The position numbers were made by a program, and so were the translations under genes. Under the pieces are notes generated by a model that worked only from the letters and a program-made list of their open reading frames with translations, was not told where the DNA came from and searched no databases. A DNA stretch of 5,423 nucleotides from DATFLS01 sp964413425 (GTDB lineage: Bacteria; Fidelibacterota; JAANXI01), in contig CAYPST010000174.1 of NCBI GenBank assembly GCA_964413425.1, forward strand, positions 1 through 5,423, written 5' to 3'. Numbering within the stretch: the stretch's first letter is position 1; the number at the start of each line of letters is the position of its first letter. This document shows, in pieces, positions 1-5,301 of this stretch.

Positions 1-250
1 TATATTCCCCGGCAGCACCTGTGTGTAAGGGCGTGCCTTCCGTGAGAGAAAGGGGCGAACGGTCTCCCAGCAACTCGACCCGGTCACCTTCCGGATTGAA
101 GATGTGGTTGGAAATCTCATCAGACAGGTCCAACCGGAAGGTCACGGTGGATTGCGGATAGACCAGCACAGGGAAGAGGAGGCCCAGCCCTGCAATGAGC
201 AGGAAATACCGTTTACGCGAGTTGTCTGACCGGATTTGCTGAAGAAGCAC
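1..250 (-). CDS. Secreted protein, N-terminal part (cut by window edge); signal peptide plus start of a beta-sandwich-like domain
   Basis: An open frame of 83 codons runs without a stop from a GTG at 250 to the window edge, so the C-terminus is missing. The start is chosen because GGAGGGAG (262-255) lies 4 bases upstream and the GTG begins one base after the TAA of the preceding gene, an arrangement typical of translational coupling. The N-terminus has a basic stretch (S-R-K-R, residues 11-14) followed by a hydrophobic run (about 15-31), then PQ-STVTF, which reads as a Sec signal peptide or signal anchor. Residues 35-63 (TVTFRLDLSDEI, then IFNPEGDRVELLGD) resemble the 'VTFxVDMS...FDPxxDxVxVxG' opening of extracellular starch-binding/E-set-like sandwich domains common in FCB-group bacteria. 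That is recalled family knowledge and not proven here. By position it corresponds to pilY1/mshQ in classical minor-pilin operons, so a pilus-associated or surface-exposed product is inferred. An unrelated secreted enzyme is equally possible. Confidence 0.72.
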   Translation of the reverse strand, partial: MLLQQIRSDNSRKRYFLLIAGLGLLFPVLVYPQSTVTFRLDLSDEISNHIFNPEGDRVELLGDRSPLSLTEGTPLHTGAAGEY

Positions 251-251
251 T

Positions 252-1484
252 TTACTCCCTCCATGCGAGTATTGAGTATTTGTCGGAGACGGGGAAATGC
301 GGAGGCTGTCTGTTCAGGAACCGTTCATCGTATTCATAGACCTTCATGTACCCGCTTCGAAGAATCGGGTTCGTGCCTCCGCTGATGAATGTGCCGACGG
401 CGCCACGCACTTCCTGAATCACCCCTCCGAGGATATTCAGGCTCCCGCGCGGTGAACCCGAACCGAAATTTTCCACGGTGAACGAATTTCCCAGCGCCAT
501 CAGACTGGCATGAATGGTCAAGTCCTGGGTTCCGTGATCCAGATGGGCATCCTGGTCCACAATGATCTTTTTTTCACTGATGAGGCCCAGTATATCATCC
601 GATTCGGGATTATCCCTGGGATCATCTTCGTAGGTAATATCGCCGTCGATAATGATATCTCTGGTGGAGTGGAGAGAAACAGAGCCATTGACCACCCCTT
701 TGACATACACTTCCTGTGTGGATGATAACACCCCACCAATATCAGCAAGGTTATAGGTGGTCGGGCCTTCCCAGGAACCGCCCCACCAACCCCAGCCGCC
801 GGACCATTCATAGACATCGATGGTGCTATCCGCCTGGAATACGACCCGGGAAGTTCGATCTAATTGGAGCCCTCCGGACGTTGCCGCATTTTTTAAGTCA
901 TCCAGGTTGGTTGGCAGATTTACGTTCTGCGAACCAAAAGCGGACCCACCCAGAAATTCCGGATCTCCGTTGCCCTTCCACATATTGGGGCTGGTCACTT
1001 TCCCGGTGAAAACAGGCCGTCCGGAAATGTGCAGGATTCCGTTCGTATGGAGAGGCCCCTTGATGGTGTCCCCGGTAATGAAATATATCCCGGGCTCCCG
1101 GTCGGTGAAATAGGAGTACTTGGAAAAAGACGTTCTCCACAGCCGCACTTCCACATTCATGGTGGTATTGCCCACTGTGCCGGTACTGACGAGTAGCAGC
1201 TCATTAGGACCGAGTGACGAGTCGGTGCCGGCGTCGAAAACCTGCAGATTTCCGCTTCCCGATAAATAAGCATTCTCTTGTATCCCGGTTCGCCAGGCCA
1301 GGTTATCTTTAATTTCCCGTATTCCCCGTTCCACCAAACTATTGGCGATATTTCTTGCCTGGATCTGTTCGAAATACTCCGAGGAACGTTCTTTGGCAAC
1401 GGAGATTTTATCATTGATGCCCATCTGCACCATTCCGAAGATGATGATCATCCCGGTCACCAGGAGTAGTGATGCGCGGCCCAT
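252..1484 (-). CDS. PilX/MshP-like minor pilin-like protein with DUF4900-type passenger domain
   Basis: This is a 410-residue protein, much longer than a simple PilX. Residues 3-22 form a hydrophobic segment starting directly after Met-Gly. Residues 23-60 look like the amphipathic helix that follows the membrane segment in PilX-type proteins (compare QARNIANSLVERGIREI with the family's 'QAFQAAESALREAE'). From about 125 the protein is rich in short beta strands and matches my memory of DUF4900 proteins: GPLHTNGILHISG (143-155), VYVKGVVNGSVSLHS (259-273), DGDITYEDDPRDNPESDD (280-297), RGSLNILGGVIQ (346-357) and the ending PPHFPVSDKYSILAWRE. A Trp/Gly-rich stretch lies at 227-239. No prepilin leader motif is visible. 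The ATG at 1484 is the first conventional start after an in-frame TGA, and GGAGG lies 12 bases upstream. It lies 38 bases after the PilW-like gene and is followed by the secreted-protein gene at once. The likely role is a minor subunit of a pilus or pseudopilus, inferred from family and context. Confidence 0.88.
   Translation of the reverse strand: MGRASLLLVTGMIIIFGMVQMGINDKISVAKERSSEYFEQIQARNIANSLVERGIREIKDNLAWRTGIQENAYLSGSGNLQVFDAGTDSSLGPNELLLVSTGTVGNTTMNVEVRLWRTSFSKYSYFTDREPGIYFITGDTIKGPLHTNGILHISGRPVFTGKVTSPNMWKGNGDPEFLGGSAFGSQNVNLPTNLDDLKNAATSGGLQLDRTSRVVFQADSTIDVYEWSGGWGWWGGSWEGPTTYNLADIGGVLSSTQEVYVKGVVNGSVSLHSTRDIIIDGDITYEDDPRDNPESDDILGLISEKKIIVDQDAHLDHGTQDLTIHASLMALGNSFTVENFGSGSPRGSLNILGGVIQEVRGAVGTFISGGTNPILRSGYMKVYEYDERFLNRQPPHFPVSDKYSILAWRE
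255..262 (-). promoter_or_regulatory. Strong ribosome binding site inside the end of the PilX-like gene
   Basis: The minus strand reads GGAGGGAG, then TAAA, then GTG. The Shine-Dalgarno sequence lies within the last codons of the upstream gene, and the GTG at 250 starts one base after that gene's stop. This decides the start of the partial secreted-protein gene and implies the two genes share a transcript. Confidence 0.7.
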
Positions 1485-1496
1485 GTATTCGTTAAT

Positions 1497-1501
1497 CCTC
1501 C
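1497..1501 (-). promoter_or_regulatory. Ribosome binding site with long spacing (PilX-like gene)
   Basis: GGAGG on the minus strand lies 12 bases before the ATG at 1484, longer than the usual 5-9. An in-frame ATT directly follows the GGAGG (1496-1494), but with zero spacing it is an unlikely start. The ATG remains the best call. Confidence 0.5.
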
Positions 1502-1512
1502 GTCAGTTCTAT

Positions 1513-1537
1513 TTCTACCTTGCTATTCAAGGTAGAA
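1513..1537 (-). other. Perfect 10-bp inverted repeat (stem-loop) spanning the PilW-like stop codon
   Basis: TTCTACCTTG (1513-1522) and CAAGGTAGAA (1528-1537) are exact reverse complements separated by five bases. The loop contains the stop codon of the PilW-like gene (1523-1525). No run of T follows the stem in either direction, so it is not a typical intrinsic terminator. On the transcript it ends 11 bases before the GGAGG of the next gene. That position would suit an RNA processing or stability element, or a structure tuning translation of the PilX-like gene. Confidence 0.65.
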
Positions 1538-2071
1538 GTTTATGGGAATGAATGTCTTCTCCCAGGACGATTGTGCGTAGCGCCCTCTGTAAGCTTCCGG
1601 GGTCTGGCAGATTACGGTAACGCGGAGCTGGCGAATGGAATCCGGATTGGTTGTTGCCGTGCTTCTCGCTGTTAGATAATCCAGCGAAAAGGATGTGACT
1701 GTTAAGTGAATATCGTTCACATCGCCATCCAGGATTCTCCGAAGCGCGCGGTCATCCGGATTCGAAGTTGCCGGAATTGGTACATCCGGGTCAAAATGCC
1801 AGGTCACCGTATTAAGGGTTCCGTCATCATTGATATCACTGAGGAACGTCACCCGATTCGAATCAGCCGTTGTAATAACATTTGTGCTGGTCCCATACCC
1901 GATTTTGGTGAAATCGTGTTCAACAATTTCGGAGATCGTCTCCACGTTCTGCATACACATGAGTGAGAGGGTGCTCTGGGTGGCATTTTGGAATAAGCTC
2001 AGGCGCAGTGACAGTAATGATACCAATAAAATTCCCGCTGTAACGAAACTGCCTACAATTCCTATATTCAT
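1523..2071 (-). CDS. PilW/MshO-like minor pilin-like protein
   Basis: This 182-residue protein has one N-terminal membrane segment (about 4-25) and then a helix. Its stretch QNVETISEIVEHDFTKIGYG (41-60) corresponds to the 'LQENARxALExLxRDLRxAGYG' region of PilW proteins. It continues with the family-typical ITTADSNRVTFLSDINDDGT (66-85), TVTWHFD (88-94) and, near the C-terminus, a VTSFSLDYL (125-133) / IRQLRVTVICQTPEAYRGRY (146-165) beta-rich tail like PilW's 'VTSLxFxYL...IRxVxVxLxxR'. Cysteines are at 39 and 155. No FTLIE-type prepilin leader is visible: Met-Asn-Ile-Gly opens straight into the hydrophobic run. The ATG at 2071 is preceded by GAGG with a short 3-base spacer, and the only in-frame upstream extension is nine codons without a standard start. 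The likely role is a minor subunit in an inner-membrane-initiated pilus or pseudopilus, acting with the PilV-like and PilX-like neighbours. Confidence 0.85.
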   Translation of the reverse strand: MNIGIVGSFVTAGILLVSLLSLRLSLFQNATQSTLSLMCMQNVETISEIVEHDFTKIGYGTSTNVITTADSNRVTFLSDINDDGTLNTVTWHFDPDVPIPATSNPDDRALRRILDGDVNDIHLTVTSFSLDYLTARSTATTNPDSIRQLRVTVICQTPEAYRGRYAQSSWEKTFIPINFYLE

Positions 2072-2084
2072 AAGCCTCGATATT

Positions 2085-2164
2085 TCAGCGCCGTGATTTC
2101 ACGACGGATACAGGGTTGATGGTTATCACCTTTCGTATCACCGGACTGATTTTTCCTCCGGCAT
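2085..2164 (-). other. Two overlapping micro-ORFs in the gap between the PilV-like and PilW-like genes
   Basis: The 92-base gap holds an 8-codon frame (ATG at 2164, overlapping the PilV-like stop as TAATG, ending in TGA at 2138). It is followed by an 18-codon frame (GTG at 2141 overlapping that TGA, ending at 2085, reading about VIRKVITINPVSVVKSRR). A GGAGG lies inside the first, 13 bases before the GTG. The chain of overlapping stops and starts could carry ribosomes across the gap, or could be chance. There is no evidence that either peptide is made. Confidence 0.2.
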
Positions 2165-2652
2165 TAATACGGTTTTAAATAACTCAGAGTCACCGCATTT
2201 GACAGGAAGGGACTGGTTACGAATACATTGAGTCGCTTAAAGCATGTTTTCCCGCCTGCGCTGGTTTCCGGGTTGTCTTCTGTGACATATATTACCTCAG
2301 CGGTGGTGGTGTAAATACCGTGCACAGTGGTATCCTGGCGTGTGAAACCGTGGTAGTCATCGAAGTCGTCATATTGAGGATAGGTTTCTCCGTCATTCGC
2401 CCCGCCAAATTCGTCCGCACTGGTGAATCCTGATGGGATATGCGACGGAGCCGAGGAGACACACGCTTCATCGAATGCTTTCACCCGCGCCTCATCAATT
2501 AAATCCTGTCCCAGCGCGACTGCCGTATATTCGAGTTCGGCTTCCACCATAAGCAGCTCATTCCGTGCAATGCCATGATTCACGTTTATTACGGCGACGG
2601 AGAATATGACGATCGCTCCCAGTACCATGAACAGTTCGGAGGTATCAACCAT
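2164..2652 (-). CDS. PilV/MshD-like minor pilin-like protein
   Basis: This 162-residue protein has a short N-terminus (MVDTSEL), a hydrophobic segment (about 8-25), an amphipathic helix (26-60, NELLMVEAELEYTAVALGQDLIDEA) and a soluble domain. An acidic/aromatic stretch, YPQYDDFDDYHGFT (91-104), recalls the 'FDDVDDYHG' segment of MshD/PilV-type minor pilins. The last third has beta-strand character (TTTAEVIYVTE, RLNVFVTSP). Two cysteines (64 and 137) could form a disulfide as in many pilin globular domains. No prepilin leader with G/A before FTLIE is visible. The start is ATG 2652, not the adjoining in-frame GTG at 2655, because GGTGA (2663-2659) then sits 6 bases upstream. It is first in the run of three pilin-like genes and lies behind a 256-base gap containing a conserved repeat, so it may have its own promoter or leader. 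The assignment rests on organisation and motif resemblance; overall identity is not known. Confidence 0.78.
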   Translation of the reverse strand: MVDTSELFMVLGAIVIFSVAVINVNHGIARNELLMVEAELEYTAVALGQDLIDEARVKAFDEACVSSAPSHIPSGFTSADEFGGANDGETYPQYDDFDDYHGFTRQDTTVHGIYTTTAEVIYVTEDNPETSAGGKTCFKRLNVFVTSPFLSNAVTLSYLKPY

Positions 2653-2658
2653 CACCTG

Positions 2659-2663
2659 TCACC
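2659..2663 (-). promoter_or_regulatory. Ribosome binding site favouring ATG 2652 over GTG 2655
   Basis: GGTGA on the minus strand lies 6 bases before ATG 2652 but only 3 before the adjacent in-frame GTG at 2655. This favours the ATG. The difference is a single residue. Confidence 0.45.
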
Positions 2664-2689
2664 ATCTTTGTTGATCTTGTTTGTATTAT

Positions 2690-2757
2690 TGCGTCTGTTC
2701 AGAAAACGCCTCGCCCCGAAGGGATGCCTTCGGCAAAGAGATCCCGTGACGACGGGA
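2690..2757 (-). repeat. Intergenic repeat, copy A (compact form), upstream of the PilV-like gene
   Basis: Bases 2690-2727 match 5302-5339 at 33 of 38 positions, with the last 22 (2706-2727) identical. Bases 2726-2745 match 5403-5422 exactly. Here the two halves overlap by two bases (GC), while in copy B they are 63 bases apart. The copy holds CCGAAGG (2716-2722) facing CCTTCGG (2727-2733), GGGAT (2721-2725) facing ATCCC (2741-2745), and TCCCGT (2742-2747) facing ACGGGA (2752-2757), so it can fold in alternative ways. It lies in the 2656-2911 gap, 37 bases before ATG 2652. The rest of that gap is AT-rich and shows no convincing promoter or terminator. Confidence 0.75.
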
Positions 2758-2911
2758 CAAAGACAATTGAACATATATCTGCCAACATACCGTCATACAT
2801 TTGACGTCTATCTTAGATGCATAATAACCAGAAGTCAGGTTCGACATGTTGTCTCGGACGCTTGTTTTTTAAACACGCTTATTATTAATATCGGATTTTT
2901 TCTGATTTTCC

Positions 2912-3418
2912 TTATTCCCTTTCCATTGTGGCTTGCTTCAGTTTCTCCTGCAGCGTGATAATCTTTTTATCCATGGCTTCAATTTTTTGCTGCTGAATAT
3001 TAATGATATTCATGATGAAGATTTTGAACAGCCGTTCGGGTTTCGTACGGAAGTAATCAAGGACTGCTTTCCGGTGAAACCGCAAAATGAGGGTTTGCTC
3101 TTCTGCAAGAACATTCGCAATACGGCGCGACTGGTTGAACAAAAACATTTCGCCGATGAATTCGCCGGCGTCTAACGTCACGATCATGTTATTATACTTC
3201 CAGACAGAGACCAATCCGGAGACAATCAGGCAGGCGCTGTTCCCGATTTCTCCTTCTTTCATAATGGGGTCGCCCAGGCTGTACCGCTCAATAACGCCGA
3301 CATCGAGAAAGCTTGTAATATCCTCCCTGTTGAAATTCTGCAGAAGGACAGGAGGATTTTCGACCAGAATTTCTCGTTTGACAGCGAAAGACTGGCTTTC
3401 TTTGTGTGGTTGGTTCAC
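2912..3418 (-). CDS. Cyclic nucleotide-binding domain protein with C-terminal coiled coil, no DNA-binding domain
   Basis: This 168-residue protein has a CRP/PKA-type beta-barrel at about 26-135. It shows the strand-turn pattern ERYSLGDPIMKEGEIGNSACLIVSGLVSVWK (44-74) and the phosphate-binding cassette GEFIGEMFLFNQSRRIANVLA (85-105), which keeps the Glu (E90) and Arg (R99) that contact cyclic nucleotide phosphate and ribose in classic members. The chain ends in a helix with coiled-coil character (about 136-165, IINIQQQKIEAMDKKIITLQEKL), where a CRP regulator would have a helix-turn-helix. It is therefore a likely cytoplasmic sensor or adaptor and not a transcription factor. The start is GTG 3418: in-frame TGA and TAG lie just upstream, and GAGAG (3432-3428) is a weak ribosome site 9 bases away. 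It follows the ATPase gene by 69 bases with no terminator seen, so cotranscription is likely. The ligand (cAMP, cGMP or none) cannot be read from the sequence. Confidence 0.88.
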   Translation of the reverse strand: MNQPHKESQSFAVKREILVENPPVLLQNFNREDITSFLDVGVIERYSLGDPIMKEGEIGNSACLIVSGLVSVWKYNNMIVTLDAGEFIGEMFLFNQSRRIANVLAEEQTLILRFHRKAVLDYFRTKPERLFKIFIMNIINIQQQKIEAMDKKIITLQEKLKQATMERE

Positions 3419-3473
3419 CGCTCACTACTCTCTTTTTAAGGCTTTCGTAATTTTTTGGGCGTTGCGCAAGTCC

Positions 3474-3489
3474 AATCAAAGGGTTGATT
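3474..3489 (-). other. Short inverted repeat at the ATPase stop codon
   Basis: AATCAA (3474-3479) and TTGATT (3484-3489) are exact reverse complements with a 4-base loop and overlap the ATPase stop codon (3488-3490). The stem is only six AT-rich pairs and is not followed by a T run, so it is a weak structure and not a terminator. It is listed because a stronger stem-loop also sits on the PilW-like stop. Confidence 0.25.
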
Positions 3490-5266
3490 AATCTTCAATG
3501 GTAATGGCAGACACTTCCTCCAGGGTTGTAATGCCATTTTTAATGCGTTCGCGTCCTGAAGCCCGCAGGGTGAGCATGCCATTTTTATTGACGGCGAGCT
3601 TGCGAATTTTTTCCTCGTCAATATTGGTCCCCGATTCCAGGATAACATTGCGGATTTCCGCGGCGAAATAGAGTGCTTCCATTATAGCCGCCCGGCCCTT
3701 GTAGCCCTGGTGGCATTTGTTACAGCCCACGGCCTTATAGAAGGTCGTGGTTTCGATTTCTTCGTCTGTGAATCCCAGGCTTCGGGGCAATTCCGGGTGA
3801 AGGTCCGTATATTCTTCCTTGCAGTGTTCGCAGAGTCTCCGCACCAGGCGCTGGGCCATCACCAGATTGACTGCATTCGCAATCAAAAACGGTTCCACGC
3901 CCATCTTGTACAATCGGGAGACGGCACTGGGGGCATCATTGGTATGCAGTGTAGAAAAGGTGAGGTGCCCGGTGTTGGCTAATTTGATGGCGATCTCGGC
4001 AGTCTTGAGGTCCCGGATCTCGCCGACCAGCACGATATCCGGATCGTGTCGGAGTATTCCGCGCATGGACTGATCAAACGACATATGATCACTGATCTTC
4101 AACTGGCGCGCACCCTTGATAAGGTATTCCACCGGTTCTTCCACCGTGAGTACATTCAGGGTTGGCTCTATGACGTAGTAGAGCGCGGCGACCAGGGTGG
4201 TGGATTTCCCGCTCCCGGTGGGGCCGGTGATAATCACAATCCCGGACGGCTTGGTAATCGCTTTGAGAAAATCGTTAAACGCCTGTTGCTGTAATCCCAG
4301 TTTGTTAAGATCCGTGATTACTTTGCGGTCGTCCAGGACCCGGATGACAATCGATTCGAATTTGCGATTGAACTCCTGCCCCACAATCGGCATGATAGAG
4401 ACGCGATACCGGATCTGGTGATTGTCTATAACCCGCTGAATGAACCCGTCCTGAGAGGAATCGCGCTCGAACCGGTCCACATTCCTGGATTTATCTTTCA
4501 CCACCGCGGCAATGGCTTCGGGTTTGACTCCCTCCTGGGTATGCCAGAGCTGAAGTTTGCCATCGATTCGAAAATGGATGTTCGTCTTATTACCGGCATC
4601 CGGAATGAGATGGATATCACTGGCATCCTGGCGCACCGCTTCAATCAACATGCCCTCAATCAGAGAGTTCAACATGCTCTGATTGATTTCGGCATCCAGC
4701 TCCTCTTTATCAATTTCCTCTTCCGCAGTCTCCGGAATCTCTGTTTCGGTATATTCATCCAGCAGATCCAGAAATTCGTTTTTTTGATGATAGACTCGTT
4801 CGATAATCTGATCCAGGATCTCCAGACGGCAATACGCGATTTCGTAGTGTTTAAATGGTAACTGGGAGGCGAGCACGGCGATATTGGGATCTGTGGGGTC
4901 AGCGGCAGCAAGCAGCAAATGGCCCCGCTTTTCTTCGTAGGGAATCATTCTGTAATGGACCATCTGGTCCGTTATATCATTCGGAATATCCTCCAGCAGA
5001 TTCTGGATGAATTCGATGCGGGTGGCGGAAATGGCGTCATCCTCAACCCCGATTTCACTGAAAGCATATAACTGGGAGATCTCCTGCATAATTCTATGTC
5101 GATCCAGTCCCAGATCCTGATACAGGATGTTCCCCAGGCGCCGACGGGCCGTTTCGGGCTCCTGCTCCTGAATAGCGAGCGCTTTTGCCAGCTGATCCCT
5201 GCTGATAATGCCCTTATTAACAAGCAGTTCGCCGATGCGGGTTTTTGTTTCTGTGGTCGTCGCCAT
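3488..5266 (-). CDS. PilB/GspE-family assembly ATPase with N-terminal MshEN-type domain
   Basis: This 592-residue protein is full length for the family. It is the cytoplasmic hexameric ATPase that powers assembly of type IV pili or type II secretion pseudopili. Residues 10-33 (RIGELLVNKGIISRDQLAKA...) and 43-66 (RLGNILYQDLGLDRHRIMQE...) are two copies of the MshEN motif, which binds c-di-GMP in MshE-type ATPases. An acidic linker lies at about 164-195. The catalytic core shows Walker A GPTGSGKST (348-356), Asp-box-like VLTVEEPVEY (372-381, Glu where Asp is usual), Walker B RHDPDIVLVGEIRD (406-419) and His box GHLTFSTLHTNDA (433-445). A tetracysteine zinc site is formed by CxxC pairs at 479/482 and 515/518. 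The ATG at 5266 gives the expected N-terminus, though no good ribosome site precedes it. It is the first gene of the row and lies 35 bases after repeat copy B. Whether it is strictly pilB or gspE cannot be settled; the minor-pilin-like neighbours favour PilB. Confidence 0.96.
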   Translation of the reverse strand: MATTTETKTRIGELLVNKGIISRDQLAKALAIQEQEPETARRRLGNILYQDLGLDRHRIMQEISQLYAFSEIGVEDDAISATRIEFIQNLLEDIPNDITDQMVHYRMIPYEEKRGHLLLAAADPTDPNIAVLASQLPFKHYEIAYCRLEILDQIIERVYHQKNEFLDLLDEYTETEIPETAEEEIDKEELDAEINQSMLNSLIEGMLIEAVRQDASDIHLIPDAGNKTNIHFRIDGKLQLWHTQEGVKPEAIAAVVKDKSRNVDRFERDSSQDGFIQRVIDNHQIRYRVSIMPIVGQEFNRKFESIVIRVLDDRKVITDLNKLGLQQQAFNDFLKAITKPSGIVIITGPTGSGKSTTLVAALYYVIEPTLNVLTVEEPVEYLIKGARQLKISDHMSFDQSMRGILRHDPDIVLVGEIRDLKTAEIAIKLANTGHLTFSTLHTNDAPSAVSRLYKMGVEPFLIANAVNLVMAQRLVRRLCEHCKEEYTDLHPELPRSLGFTDEEIETTTFYKAVGCNKCHQGYKGRAAIMEALYFAAEIRNVILESGTNIDEEKIRKLAVNKNGMLTLRASGRERIKNGITTLEEVSAITIED

Positions 5267-5301
5267 TATATCGCAGTTACTCGTTTATCAATATCCAGGT
5301 A

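Noticed and set aside
1494..1496. ATT start codon for the PilX-like gene directly after GGAGG
   Set aside because: It has zero spacing to the Shine-Dalgarno sequence and is a rare start codon. The ATG 12 bases downstream is the simpler choice.
1513..1537. Intrinsic terminator at the end of the PilW-like gene
   Set aside because: The stem is strong, but no T run follows it on either strand, and the next gene starts 29 bases past the stem with its own ribosome site.
2785..2830. Plus-strand promoter TTGACG...TAATAA in the 2656-2911 gap
   Set aside because: The spacer is short (15 bases) and it would point into the 3' end of the cyclic nucleotide-binding gene in antisense, with no plus-strand gene to serve.
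2912..3418. CRP/FNR-type transcription regulator
   Set aside because: The C-terminus after the nucleotide-binding barrel is a coiled-coil-like helix with no helix-turn-helix.
4418..4861. Long plus-strand open frame (147 codons) opposite the ATPase gene
   Set aside because: It lies wholly within a well-supported ATPase coding region and shows no recognisable motif. The same holds for the other plus-strand frames across the window.
5265..5291. TTGATA (5291-5286, minus) and TATAAT (5270-5265, minus) as a sigma-70 type promoter for the ATPase gene
   Set aside because: The spacer is only 15 bases and the -10-like box overlaps the ATG, so a transcript from it would begin inside the coding region and miss the start codon.
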